A stretch of DNA of 64,000 bases, taken from positions 4,564,501 to 4,628,500 of the forward strand of contig NZ_JAPEPB010000001.1 of the NCBI RefSeq assembly GCF_026340565.1, read 5' to 3'. Made by a program: the position numbers and the translations under genes. The stretch comes from Kitasatospora sp. NBC_01287 (GTDB taxonomy: Bacteria; Actinomycetota; Actinomycetes; Streptomycetales; Streptomycetaceae). This document shows positions 8,033 through 16,507 of the stretch, one piece after another. Below the pieces are notes generated by a model. It was not told where the DNA came from and searched no databases. It saw only the letters and a list, made by a program, of their open reading frames with translations. The number at the start of each line of letters is the position of its first letter. Position 1 is the first letter of the stretch.

Positions 8033-8788
8033 TCAGCGGCGGCGGCGTCCCACGCCCCGCGCCTCGGCCCGGCCGGCCCGGGCCGCCTTGGCCCGGCGGG
8101 TGGCCGCCTTCACTCCACCGGGGCTCTCCCCGACCTTCACCTGCACCACCCGGGTCGCCGCTCCGAGCGCGCTCTCCCCCACCGGGATCACGGCCCACTC
8201 GACGGCGCCCAGCTTGGTCAGCGCCGACCGCGAATCGGCCAGTTCCTGCTCCGCACTGTCCCCCTTGAGCGCCAGCATCTGCCCGTAGGGACGCAGCAAC
8301 GGCAGCCCCCAGCCGGCCAGCCGGTCCAGTGGGGCCACCGCCCGGGCCGTGACGATCTGCACCGAGACCTTCCCGACCATCTCCTCGGCCCGCCCGCGCA
8401 GCACGGTGACGTTCTCCAGCCCCAGCTCCTGGACCACCTCCTCCAGGAAGGTGGTGCGCCGCAGCAGCGGCTCCAGCAGCGTCACCGAAACGTCCGGACG
8501 GGCCAGCGCCACCGGAATCCCGGGCAGACCGGCCCCTGAGCCCACGTCGCAGAGCGTCGCGCCGGCGGGCAGCAGTTCGGCGAGCACCGCGCAGTTCAGC
8601 ACATGGCGATCCCAGAGCCGCGGCACCTCCCGCGGCCCGATCAGCCCGCGCTGCACACCCGCCGACGCCAGCAGCTCCGCATAACGCTGCGCCGCGGCGA
8701 ACCGCTCACCGAAGATCTCCCGCGCCTGTGGCGGAGCCTCAGTCAGCCCCTGGGGCCCACCCTCGGCCGCCGCACTCTCCGTCGCCAT
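8033..8788 (-). CDS. rsmG: 16S rRNA (guanine527-N7)-methyltransferase
   Basis: A ~251-residue SAM-dependent methyltransferase (GidB family) that modifies G527 of 16S rRNA; its loss gives low-level streptomycin resistance in other bacteria. The SAM-binding motif is in LCDVGSGAGLPGIPVALARPD, followed by TARAVAPLDRLAGW and the LKG(D/G) segment typical of RsmG. The ATG at 8788 is preceded by GGAGAGG; an upstream GTG at 8827 would add 13 residues and is less well supported. The C-terminal ~30 residues are very basic (ending GVGRRRR). It is between jag and parA, as in related genomes. Confidence 0.95.
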   Translation of the reverse strand: MATESAAAEGGPQGLTEAPPQAREIFGERFAAAQRYAELLASAGVQRGLIGPREVPRLWDRHVLNCAVLAELLPAGATLCDVGSGAGLPGIPVALARPDVSVTLLEPLLRRTTFLEEVVQELGLENVTVLRGRAEEMVGKVSVQIVTARAVAPLDRLAGWGLPLLRPYGQMLALKGDSAEQELADSRSALTKLGAVEWAVIPVGESALGAATRVVQVKVGESPGGVKAATRRAKAARAGRAEARGVGRRRR

Positions 8789-8833
8789 CTCAGCCTCTCC
8801 GCTCACCGATTCCACCGGGCCCCGCACCCCACC

Positions 8834-8847
8834 GTTTCACGTGAAAC
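8834..8847. promoter_or_regulatory. parS: parS site upstream of rsmG
   Basis: Exact GTTTCACGTGAAAC in the gap between jag and rsmG, just upstream of the rsmG start. Confidence 0.92.
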
Positions 8848-8893
8848 ATCCCCCGCCCTGCGGACTCCTGTCCCAGGAGCCCTGAAAGGAACA

Positions 8894-8930
8894 TCGACCC
8901 CGCCCGCACCGATCGTGCGAACGGGGTCGA
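8894..8930 (-). terminator. Hairpin terminator after the jag gene
   Basis: TCGACCCCG at 8894-8902 pairs with CGGGGTCGA at 8922-8930, and the inner bases CGCAC/GTGCG extend the structure. It is about 20 bp past the jag stop codon on the minus strand, so it probably ends the rpmH-rnpA-yidD-yidC-jag transcript before rsmG-parA-parB. Confidence 0.7.
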
Positions 8931-8952
8931 CGAGAAACGATTCCGTTGGCCC

Positions 8953-9495
8953 TCAGCTCGCCAGGACGACGACGCAGCGCTGCGGCTCCTCGCCCTCCGA
9001 CTCGCTGCGCAGTCCCGCCGCGGCCACCGCGTCGTGGACCACCTTGCGCTCGAACGGCGTCATCGGCCGCAGCTTCACCGACTCACCGGTGGTCCTGGCC
9101 TGCTCCGCCGCCTGGGCTCCCAGCTCCGCCAGCTCCGAGCGCTTGCGCGCCCGGAAGCCCGCGATGTCCAGCATGAGCCGACTGCGCTCCCCGGTCTCGC
9201 GGTGCACCGCCAGCCGGGTCAGCTCCTGAAGCGCCTCCAGGACCTCCCCCTCCTGGCCCACCAGCCGCAGCAGCGTCCGGTCGTCACCGTCGTCACCGAC
9301 GATGGAGACCAGGGCCCGGTCGCCCTCCACGTCCATGTCGATGTCGCCGTCCAGGTCGGCGATGTCCAGCAGGCCTTCCAGGTAGTCGGCCGCGATCTCG
9401 CCCTCCTGCTCCAGGCGGGAGACCAGAGTGTCCGCCGACTCCTGCGCCGCAGCGCCCGATCCGGCTTCGACGGCGGAGGTGGTGCCTTCCGTCAC
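8953..9495 (-). CDS. jag: KH/R3H RNA-binding protein (Jag/KhpB family)
   Basis: A 180-residue acidic protein with an N-terminal acidic leader, a KH-like domain (ADYLEGLLDIADLDGDIDMDVEG..LLRLVGQEGEVLEALQELTRLAVHR) and a C-terminal R3H domain with the expected R-x3-H pattern in MTPFERKVVHDAVA. The family binds RNA and in Gram-positive bacteria works with KhpA on cell envelope growth. The GTG at 9495 is chosen because GGAG is eight bases upstream. The gene directly follows yidC, as in most actinobacteria. Confidence 0.9.
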   Translation of the reverse strand: MTEGTTSAVEAGSGAAAQESADTLVSRLEQEGEIAADYLEGLLDIADLDGDIDMDVEGDRALVSIVGDDGDDRTLLRLVGQEGEVLEALQELTRLAVHRETGERSRLMLDIAGFRARKRSELAELGAQAAEQARTTGESVKLRPMTPFERKVVHDAVAAAGLRSESEGEEPQRCVVVLAS

Positions 9496-9568
9496 GGGAG
9501 GGACTCCTTCAAAGACAGGGCCCACGATTACGGGCCGAAATCAAGGGGCAGGGGGATGGGGCGTCGGC

Positions 9569-10747
9569 TCAGGACTTCTTCTTGGGCCGCTGACCGCCGC
9601 CCTGCTGCGGACCGCGCTTGGCACCGCCGCCCTGCTTGGCCGCCGGCCGCTTGGCACCGCCGGAGGCCTGCGCCTTGCCCGCGCCCTGCGCGGTGGGCAC
9701 CGCGTCCTCGACCGGGACGGCGTCCTGCGGCTCGTCCTCCTTGGCCGCCGCGGCCTCCTCGGCCTTCACCGCACCGGGGTGCACCTGCTGGCGCTGCGCC
9801 TTGGTCTGCCGGCGCGGCTGCTGGCGGCGCACCTGCACCGACTCGGTGAGCGCCGCGGCGGCCTCCTGCTGGGCAGCCGCCTGCTTGCCACCGCCGAGGA
9901 AACCGAACGGGCCGCCGGCCTTGATGATCGAGCCGTCCGGGTTCAGCCGACCGGCGGCCTTCAGGCGCGCCTGCCGCTCGTCCCAGGCCTTGCTGCCCGG
10001 CGTCGGGTTGTTGCGGATCACGATCAGCTGCTGGCCCATCGACCAGACGTTGGTGGTCAGCCAGTAGACCAGCACACCCACCGGGAAGTTGATGCCCATG
10101 AAGGCGAACATCAACGGGAAGACGTACATCAGCATCTTCTGCTGCTGCATGAACGGCGTCTTGACCGAGAGGTCGATGTTCTTCGTCATCAGCTGGCGCT
10201 GGGTGATGAACTGCGACGCCGACATCATCACGATCATCACCGCGGTGACGATCTTGACGTTGGTCGAGGTGCTGTGCACGAAGCTGGCCGACAGCGGGGC
10301 CCCGAAGATGTGCGCCTTACCCGCGCTCGCCAGCAGCGTGCCGTTGATGACACCGATCTGCTTGCCCTTGGCGACGGAGCTCAGCACGCCGTAGAGGGCG
10401 GTGAAGAAGGGCATCTGCACCAGGATCGGAAGGCAGCTCGAGAAGGGGTTGGTGCCCGCCTCCTTGTAGAGCTTCATCATCTCTTCGGACTGGCGCTGCC
10501 GGTCGTTCTTGTAGCGCTCCTGGATGGCCTTCATCTTCGGCTGGATCGCCTGCATGGCCCGGGTCGACTTGATCTGCTTCACGAAGAGCGGGATCAGGCA
10601 GATCCGGATCACGACGACCATCGAGGCGATGGACAGGCCCCAGGCCCACCCGCCGTCGGGGTTGAAGACGTGGCTGTACAGCGAGTGGAACTGGACGATG
10701 ATCCAGGACACCGCGGTGTACAGGGGGTTCAGGAAGGACCAGGTCAC
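9569..10747 (-). CDS. yidC: Membrane protein insertase YidC
   Basis: A 392-residue Oxa1/YidC-family insertase that helps fold and insert inner-membrane proteins. It has five membrane segments, starting near residues 10-25, with the conserved hydrophilic-groove arginine in VVVIRICLIPLFVKQ, the cytoplasmic hairpin (QPKMKAIQERYKNDRQRQSEEMMKLYKEAG) and the NPFSSCLPILVQMPFFTALY segment. The C-terminal ~110 residues are a basic, Gln/Ala/Lys-rich tail ending RPKKKS, which could contact ribosomes. It starts with GTG three bases after the yidD stop, so translation is coupled. Confidence 0.95.
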   Translation of the reverse strand: MTWSFLNPLYTAVSWIIVQFHSLYSHVFNPDGGWAWGLSIASMVVVIRICLIPLFVKQIKSTRAMQAIQPKMKAIQERYKNDRQRQSEEMMKLYKEAGTNPFSSCLPILVQMPFFTALYGVLSSVAKGKQIGVINGTLLASAGKAHIFGAPLSASFVHSTSTNVKIVTAVMIVMMSASQFITQRQLMTKNIDLSVKTPFMQQQKMLMYVFPLMFAFMGINFPVGVLVYWLTTNVWSMGQQLIVIRNNPTPGSKAWDERQARLKAAGRLNPDGSIIKAGGPFGFLGGGKQAAAQQEAAAALTESVQVRRQQPRRQTKAQRQQVHPGAVKAEEAAAAKEDEPQDAVPVEDAVPTAQGAGKAQASGGAKRPAAKQGGGAKRGPQQGGGQRPKKKS

Positions 10748-10750
10748 CGG

Positions 10751-11152
10751 TCAGACTCCTTGAGCATTGGGCTTGGTCGTCAGGCTTTCGGACATCGGGC
10801 CTACCGACGTCTGACCAGCAGCCGTCGAGCCTGTGGTGACCGGGTCGTGGGCCACGGAGCCGGGCGGCTCCGGGCTCGTGGTGCTACCGGTCCTTGACTG
10901 CACCAGGGCACGCAGCCGCTGGTGCCAAACGGGGCGCTTGCGTGGCGGCACGTGGTCCACCCCGCCGGGGGACCAGGGGTTGCACCGCAGGATCCGCCAG
11001 CCGGTCAGCGCGCTGCCTTTCACCGCACCGTGCGTCCGCACCGCCTCGTACCCGTAGTGCGAGCACGAGGGGTAGTAGCGGCAGACCGGTCCGAGCAGTG
11101 GACTGATCGTCCACTGGTAGAGCCTGATCAGTCCCATCAGCAGGTACTTCAT
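10751..11152 (-). CDS. yidD: Membrane protein insertion efficiency factor YidD
   Basis: A 133-residue member of the YidD/Hcp2 family. The conserved core is at the N-terminus (LIRLYQWTISPLLGPVCRYYPSCSHYGYEAVRTHG, then GWRILRCNPWSPGGVDHVP) with the family's three cysteines. The ~55-residue Ser/Thr/Pro-rich C-terminal tail is longer than in many relatives. Its ATG overlaps the rnpA stop (ATGA), and yidC follows three bases later, giving a tightly coupled rnpA-yidD-yidC unit. Confidence 0.94.
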   Translation of the reverse strand: MKYLLMGLIRLYQWTISPLLGPVCRYYPSCSHYGYEAVRTHGAVKGSALTGWRILRCNPWSPGGVDHVPPRKRPVWHQRLRALVQSRTGSTTSPEPPGSVAHDPVTTGSTAAGQTSVGPMSESLTTKPNAQGV

Positions 11153-11592
11153 CGCCCTGATCCTGTCGCTGTCCTGGATCCCGCCGGCGGCGAGGCCGGG
11201 TCGGGCCGGAGCAACCGCTTCAGCGCCGCGTCCAGGTCATGGGCGAGATCCAGGTACGAGGCGGTTGCCGCCGGGGGCAGCGCCCGTACCACTATCAGGC
11301 TACCTGCGGGCAACCGGGCCAGACGCTCCCGGACCAAGTGACGCAGGCGACGCTTCACAAGATTGCGCACCACGGCAGGACCAACCGCCTTGCTCACGAC
11401 GAAACCCGCACGCGCCGAGGGGGTCCCCTCGGCGACGTGCGGGTGGGAGTCGCTCTGCCCGCCGACCTGCCCCGTCAACTCGTCCTCTCGTCTGAGATGG
11501 ACGACCAGCAGGGGCCGGCCGGCTCGGCGGCCGCGTTTCACCGCGATCGCGAAGTCCTGGCGCCGCCGCAGCCGATTCTCGGAGGGCAGCAC
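11149..11592 (-). CDS. rnpA: Ribonuclease P protein component
   Basis: A ~147-residue basic protein subunit of RNase P, which matures tRNA 5' ends together with an RNA encoded elsewhere. The RNR motif is seen as VVRNLVKRRLRHLVRERL, and the N-terminus LPSENRLRRRQDFAIAVKRGRRAGRP is typical. The GTG at 11592 has AAGGA seven bases upstream and begins the conserved sequence; a start further upstream would overlap rpmH. The insert SDSHPHVAEGTPSA is a species-variable loop. Confidence 0.94.
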   Translation of the reverse strand: MLPSENRLRRRQDFAIAVKRGRRAGRPLLVVHLRREDELTGQVGGQSDSHPHVAEGTPSARAGFVVSKAVGPAVVRNLVKRRLRHLVRERLARLPAGSLIVVRALPPAATASYLDLAHDLDAALKRLLRPDPASPPAGSRTATGSGR

Positions 11593-11611
11593 TGCAGATC
11601 CTTGGCGCGGA

Positions 11612-11749
11612 TCAGGCGGAGATGTTGGTGCGGCCCTTGCCACGGCGGGACGCCAGGATGGCGCGGCCGGCGCGGGTACGCATCCGAAGCCGGAAGCCGT
11701 GGGTCTTGGCGCGACGACGGTTGTTCGGCTGGAAGGTGCGCTTGCTCAC
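11612..11749 (-). CDS. rpmH: Ribosomal protein bL34
   Basis: A 45-residue, highly basic protein (KRTFQPNNRRRAKTHGFRLR, then MRTRAGRAILASRRGKGR) matching bL34 over its full length. It starts with GTG and is the first gene of the minus-strand rpmH-rnpA-yidD-yidC-jag series, diverging from dnaA. It is short enough to be missed or swallowed by a longer artificial reading frame. Confidence 0.96.
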   Translation of the reverse strand: MSKRTFQPNNRRRAKTHGFRLRMRTRAGRAILASRRGKGRTNISA

Positions 11750-12187
11750 TCGGGGGCTCCTGGGGTGAATCGTAGGGTGACGATTTGCAGCTTGGCCGTC
11801 ACCGTGCGGCCGCGTGATCTCCCCTACGTAACTGGGAAATCCGGCCCGGATCCCCAGGTCTGCTGGGTTCCAGGCGATCCACGGCGCCCGTGCTGCGCGC
11901 CTTCTGGAACCGGGGCGGACCCGCGGACATGCGGCAGCGGCCATCGACAACTCGACCTGGTTACGGTACGCGGGACGGGACCCGAGGGTCAAACCGGCTT
12001 CCGGTTCGCGGTCCCGGCGGCATCCCACCGGCCAAGGTGTACACAGCCTGTGGACAACAACTTGAATCAGCTCTGCGCGCTGACTACCGTTGCAGGACTT
12101 GTCTGGTTTTGTTCATCCACCTGAGCCAGCACCCCTTTGATCCTGACCAGGACCACCCCCTTCGGGGGAACGAGAAAGCGTGCACCA
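11750..12187. promoter_or_regulatory. Divergent rpmH/dnaA upstream region with a DnaA box
   Basis: This 438-bp gap holds no credible gene. TGTGGACAA at 12051-12059 is a perfect DnaA box on the minus strand, 129 bp before the dnaA start, and suits autoregulation of dnaA. A short hairpin (CCCCC-TTC-GGGGG, 12156-12168) lies about 20 bp before the dnaA start codon and could affect its translation. Exact promoter elements were not assigned. Confidence 0.6.
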
Positions 12188-14161
12188 GTGGCTGATGTCA
12201 ACAGCGACCTCGTCCCGGCCTGGGCGAAGGTCGTCGAGCGGCTGGTCAACGACACCTCGGTCGGTGACAAGGACAAACTGTGGGTCCAGCGGACCCAGCC
12301 GATGTGGATGATGCACGACACCGCCCTGCTGGCCGCCCCGAACGAGTGGGCGAAGCAGGTGCTGGAGGGCCGGCTGCTGCCACAGCTGACCGACGGGCTC
12401 AGCCAGCAGTTCGGCCGCCCGGTGCGGATCGCCGTGATGGTGGACGCCAACGCCGTCCCGCCCACCCCGGCACCCGCCAGTTCGGCCGCCTCGATGGCGG
12501 AGCCCGAGCCCGAGCCGGGCCCCACGACCGCCGAGCCGGGGCAGCCGAACTGGGCAGGCGGCCCCCGGCCCTCGCGCGACTACCCGGCCCCCGCCTACCG
12601 CGAGCAGTCCTACGAGCGCGGTTACGGCTACCCCGAGCCCTCCTACGACGGCTACCAGGACCAGCCCTACCCCCAGCAGCCGCACTACGGCGGCTACCCG
12701 AACGAGTCGCCCTACCCGGGTGGCGGGCCGCAGCCGTACCAGGAGCGCGGCTACCGCGACTGGGAGAACCGGGAGGCCGAGGGCCGGTCGCAGCCCGGCG
12801 GCCCCGGCCAGCACCCCGGCCAGCACCCCGGTGGCGAGCCCTCGCAGGGCGACCTGTTCGGCGGCGCCTACGACGCCACCGGTGAGGAGCAGCGCCACCG
12901 CGGCGGCCGCCCCGGCCCGGGCGGCCGTCGGGAGCTGCCGCCGCCGGCCATCCGCCCGGCGGGCCGGCCCGGCCACGACCTGGCGCACCCGCCCGGCCAG
13001 TCGTCCGGCGAGCTGGACCGCCCCTCGGCCGCTGCACTGCCCGAACGGGTCACCGACCGCACCCCGGTGCCCGGGGTGCCGGCCCCACCGGGCGCGCCCT
13101 CGGCCGACGGCTCCCGCAAGGACGAGCCGGCCGCCAGGCTGAACCCCAAGTACCTCTTCGACACCTTCGTGATCGGCGCCAGCAACCGTTTCGCGCACGC
13201 GGCGGCGGTGGCGGTGGCGGAGGCCCCGGCCAAGGCCTACAACCCGCTCTTCATCTACGGCGAGTCCGGCCTCGGCAAGACGCACCTGCTGCATGCCATC
13301 GGCCACTACTCGCGCAGCCTCTTCCCGGGGACCCGGGTGCGGTACGTGAGCTCGGAGGAGTTCACCAACGAGTTCATCAACTCGATCCGGGACGGCAAGG
13401 CGGACGCGTTCCGCAAGCGGTACCGGGACATGGACATCCTGCTCGTCGACGACATCCAGTTCCTGGCGAGCAAGGAGTCGACGCAGGAGGAGTTCTTCCA
13501 CACCTTCAACACGCTGCACAACGCGAACAAGCAGATCGTCCTCTCCTCCGACCGGCCGCCCAAGCAGCTGATCACCCTGGAGGACCGGCTGCGCAACCGC
13601 TTCGAGTGGGGTCTGATCACCGACGTCACCCCGCCCGAGCTGGAGACCCGGATCGCGATCCTGCGCAAGAAGGCGATCCAGGAGCGGCTCAACGCCCCCG
13701 CCGACGTGCTGGAGTTCATCGCCTCCCGGATCACCCGCAACATCCGCGAGTTGGAGGGCGCGCTGATCCGGGTGACCGCCTTCGCCAACCTCAACCGCTC
13801 GCCGGTCGACCTGGAGCTGGCCGGCATCGTGCTGAAGGACCTGATCCCGGGCGGCGACGAGGACGCCGGTCCGGAGATCACCGCGCAGGTCATCATGCAG
13901 CAGACCGCCGCCTACTTCGGGCTCACCGTCGAGGACCTGTGCGGCTCCTCGCGCAGCCGGGTGCTGGCGACGGCCCGTCAGATCGCCATGTACCTCTGCC
14001 GTGAGCTCACCGACCTCTCACTGCCGAAGATCGGCGCCCAGTTCGGCGGCCGCGACCACACCACGGTGATGCACGCCGACCGCAAGATCCGCTCCCTGAT
14101 GGCCGAGCGGCGCTCGCTCTACAACCAGGTCACCGAGCTGACCAACCGGATCAAGAGCTAG
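12188..14161 (+). CDS. dnaA: Chromosomal replication initiator DnaA
   Basis: A 657-residue initiator. Domain I (~1-85) is the oligomerisation region. Domain II is a very long Pro/Gly/Tyr/Gln/Arg-rich linker (to about residue 310), typical of streptomycetes and the reason for the large size. Domain III is the AAA+ ATPase with Walker A GESGLGKT at 358-365 and Walker B LLVDD at 418-422. Domain IV carries the DnaA-box-reading signature GGRDHTTV near residue 620. GTG 12188 begins the conserved ADVNSDLVPAWAKVVERL. The gene is followed by oriC. Confidence 0.97.
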   Translation: MADVNSDLVPAWAKVVERLVNDTSVGDKDKLWVQRTQPMWMMHDTALLAAPNEWAKQVLEGRLLPQLTDGLSQQFGRPVRIAVMVDANAVPPTPAPASSAASMAEPEPEPGPTTAEPGQPNWAGGPRPSRDYPAPAYREQSYERGYGYPEPSYDGYQDQPYPQQPHYGGYPNESPYPGGGPQPYQERGYRDWENREAEGRSQPGGPGQHPGQHPGGEPSQGDLFGGAYDATGEEQRHRGGRPGPGGRRELPPPAIRPAGRPGHDLAHPPGQSSGELDRPSAAALPERVTDRTPVPGVPAPPGAPSADGSRKDEPAARLNPKYLFDTFVIGASNRFAHAAAVAVAEAPAKAYNPLFIYGESGLGKTHLLHAIGHYSRSLFPGTRVRYVSSEEFTNEFINSIRDGKADAFRKRYRDMDILLVDDIQFLASKESTQEEFFHTFNTLHNANKQIVLSSDRPPKQLITLEDRLRNRFEWGLITDVTPPELETRIAILRKKAIQERLNAPADVLEFIASRITRNIRELEGALIRVTAFANLNRSPVDLELAGIVLKDLIPGGDEDAGPEITAQVIMQQTAAYFGLTVEDLCGSSRSRVLATARQIAMYLCRELTDLSLPKIGAQFGGRDHTTVMHADRKIRSLMAERRSLYNQVTELTNRIKS

Positions 14162-15236
14162 GGCTGACAGGTCCGTTGGGGCCGGTCGTGACGTCCACCG
14201 TCGCGGCCGGCCCCTTCGGCTTCTCCCGTGCGCCGCACGCGTCCCCCCGGGCGTCCCCGGCGCTCCGGACGCGCCCGGTGGTCCTCGGTGGTCCCCGGCA
14301 TCCTGCGACGTCCTCGGGCACCCTTCGGTGTCTTCGGGCGGGTGTGAAGTCAGATCGGCCGGGGAAGGCTTCGATCAGCTGACGCTCCGCCAAGCCCAGG
14401 GCCGCTCGCACATCTGAGCACTGATTCGAACAGCGTGGTCCCGAGTGGCTGTTGTCCACAGAGACGGGTGTTTTTCCCCGTCCACAGCGTGGGGACCACA
14501 GAGTTATCCCGATTTCCTCCACAGTCGCACCGCTGATGGGCTCTTCCTCGCAGGTCAGCGGGCTGTGTACTTGTGCACAACAGTTATCCACAGGGTGTGG
14601 ACAGTTGGCGACCCATCAGACGGCCCAAAGAGTTGTCCACTGGCTGTCCCCAGGCAGGGGCCGATTATCCCCAGCTTCTCCACAGCACTGTCCACTGTTC
14701 GACAACGGAGAGGTCCTGTTCATCGCCCGGTGTGAAAGGCGTCACGAGAAGTTGACCGGAGCCCGTGGATAACTAGGCGAGAATCTGGGGACCGAGCTGG
14801 GGAAAACCTGTGGATACACACGGTGGCCTGTGAGTAACGCTCCGCCGTCCACAGCGGCCCCTAGTTATCCACGGGCGCGGTCCACATGCAGTGTGGACAA
14901 AAAACCGGGTCTGACCTGCGAAAACAGGGTTATCCACGGTATCCACAGGCCCTACTACTACCACTACACCTAGAGACCAGTAGATGAGCTCAACAGCGGG
15001 GTGGGCCGAAATCTGTGGACAAGCCGGCCCCGACATCCGTTCGGTCGGCTTCCGCCCGTCTGCCCCGTCTGTCCGTGGAGTACGTCAGACTGTCCTTCGG
15101 CACCTGGGGCCGGAGCGGGCTCGGTCCGCGGATCCGGTGCCCGCCAGATGCCAGAAGATCCAGATGCCGGACGACCCAGATGCCAGACGACGATCAAGAG
15201 CTGCAGCGACTGCAGAACCCCAGGAGGCGGTGACCG
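14162..15236. other. oriC: Chromosomal replication origin oriC
   Basis: A 1,075-bp gap between dnaA and dnaN with many DnaA boxes in both orientations. Exact TTGTCCACA: 14452-14460(+), 14892-14900(-), 15014-15022(-). Exact TTATCCACA: 14584-14592(+). One-mismatch copies include 14596-14604(-), 14633-14641(+), 14665-14673(+), 14676-14684(+), 14764-14772(-), 14809-14817(-), 14865-14873(+), 14930-14938(+) and 14939-14947(+); weaker ones are at 14504, 14571, 14644, 14688, 14845 and 14878. Most fall in 14450-14950. The first ~290 bp hold no boxes. The local base composition is less GC-rich near 14,890-14,975, where short A- and T-containing stretches could open. Confidence 0.93.
15145..15192. repeat. 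Three tandem 16-bp repeats just upstream of dnaN
   Basis: CAGATGCCAGAAGATC, CAGATGCCGGACGACC and CAGATGCCAGACGACG lie head to tail, ending 44 bp before the dnaN start. They sit at the dnaN edge of oriC, outside the DnaA-box field. They could bind a protein acting on oriC or dnaN; nothing in the sequence identifies it. Confidence 0.75.
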
Positions 15237-16367
15237 GTGAAGTTCCGGGTGGAACGTGACGTCCTCGCGGAGGCGGTGGCCTGGGCTGCCCGCAGCCTCC
15301 CGGCGCGGCCGCCGGTGCCGGTGCTGGCCGGTCTGCTGCTGACCGCCCAGGACGGCAGCCTGGCGCTGTCCGGCTTCGACTACGAGGTCTCGGCCCGGGT
15401 CGAGCTGGAGGCGGACGTCGAGGAGCCGGGCACCGTGCTGGTCTCCGGCCGGCTGCTGAACGACATCGCCCGCAACCTGCCCAACCGGCCGGTGGAGATC
15501 TCCACCGACGGCCAGCGGGTCAGCGTGGTCTGCGGCAGCTCGCGCTTCACACTCCCCACCCTGCCGGTGGACGAGTACCCGGCGCTGCCCCAGATGCCCA
15601 CCGCCACCGGCACGGTCTCCGGCGAGGTCTTCGCCTCGGCCGTCAGCCAGGCCGCGGTGGCCGCCGGCCGCGACGACACGCTGCCGGTGCTCACCGGTGT
15701 CCGGGTGGAGATCGAGGGCGACAAGATCACCCTGGCCGCCACCGACCGCTACCGCTTCGCCGTCCGCGAGCTGCTGTGGAAGCCCGAGCAGGCGGACATC
15801 TCCGCGGTCGCCCTGGTGCCGGCCCGCACCCTGCAGGACATCGCCAAGTCCCTGGGCAGCGGCGACACGGTCTCGATCGCGCTCTCCTCGGGCGGCGCGG
15901 GCGAGGGCCTGATCGGCTTCGAGGGGGCCGGGCGGCGTACCACCACCCGCCTGCTGGAGGGCGAGTTCCCGAAGTTCCGCAGCCTCTTCCCGACCGAGTT
16001 CAGCGCCGAGGCCTCGGTGCAGACCCAGCCGTTCCTGGAGGCGCTCAAGCGCGTCTCGCTGGTCGCCGAGCGCAACACCCCGGTGCGGCTCAGCTTCGAG
16101 CAGGGCGTGCTGACCCTGGAGGCCGGCTCGGGCGACGACGCCCAGGCCACCGAGCGGATCGAGGCCGACCTGGAGGGCGACGACATCTCGATCGCCTTCA
16201 ACCCCGGCTACCTGGAGGAGGGCCTCAAGGCCATCGACTCCCCGTACGCCAACCTCTGCTTCACCACCGCCACCAAGCCCGCCCTGCTGAAGGGCAAGGC
16301 CGCGGTGGACGCCGAGGTCGACGAGGCCTACCAGTACCTGATCATGCCGGTGCGCCTCTCCGGCTGA
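15237..16367 (+). CDS. dnaN: DNA polymerase III sliding clamp (beta subunit)
   Basis: A 376-residue protein of normal length for the beta clamp, which encircles DNA and tethers polymerase III. The N-terminus KFRVERDVLAEAVAWAARSLPARP and the C-terminal tail EAYQYLIMPVRL are characteristic; three similar clamp domains of about 120 residues are expected in this span. The GTG start has AGGAGG nine bases upstream. oriC precedes it and gnd follows, the usual Streptomyces order. Confidence 0.97.
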   Translation: MKFRVERDVLAEAVAWAARSLPARPPVPVLAGLLLTAQDGSLALSGFDYEVSARVELEADVEEPGTVLVSGRLLNDIARNLPNRPVEISTDGQRVSVVCGSSRFTLPTLPVDEYPALPQMPTATGTVSGEVFASAVSQAAVAAGRDDTLPVLTGVRVEIEGDKITLAATDRYRFAVRELLWKPEQADISAVALVPARTLQDIAKSLGSGDTVSIALSSGGAGEGLIGFEGAGRRTTTRLLEGEFPKFRSLFPTEFSAEASVQTQPFLEALKRVSLVAERNTPVRLSFEQGVLTLEAGSGDDAQATERIEADLEGDDISIAFNPGYLEEGLKAIDSPYANLCFTTATKPALLKGKAAVDAEVDEAYQYLIMPVRLSG

Positions 16368-16402
16368 GCCGGTCCCGGTCGGAGCTGACCTGACGAGATC
16401 AG

Positions 16403-16436
16403 GGTGTCCACAGACCATCACCGGCCTGTGGACACC
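16403..16436. terminator. DnaA-box-containing hairpin between dnaN and gnd
   Basis: GGTGTCCACAG (16403-16413) and CTGTGGACACC (16426-16436) form a perfect 11-bp stem with a 12-base loop, 36 bp after the dnaN stop. Each arm contains a sequence one base from a DnaA box (GTGTCCACA). It can act as the dnaN terminator, as an inverted DnaA-binding pair, or both. Confidence 0.6.
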
Positions 16437-16507
16437 GCTCGGCGTAGGCTCTTGTGTCGCGGCAACGGCGCCGCCGTCAGGCACGACACCCCAGGTAAGG
16501 ACTTGTC

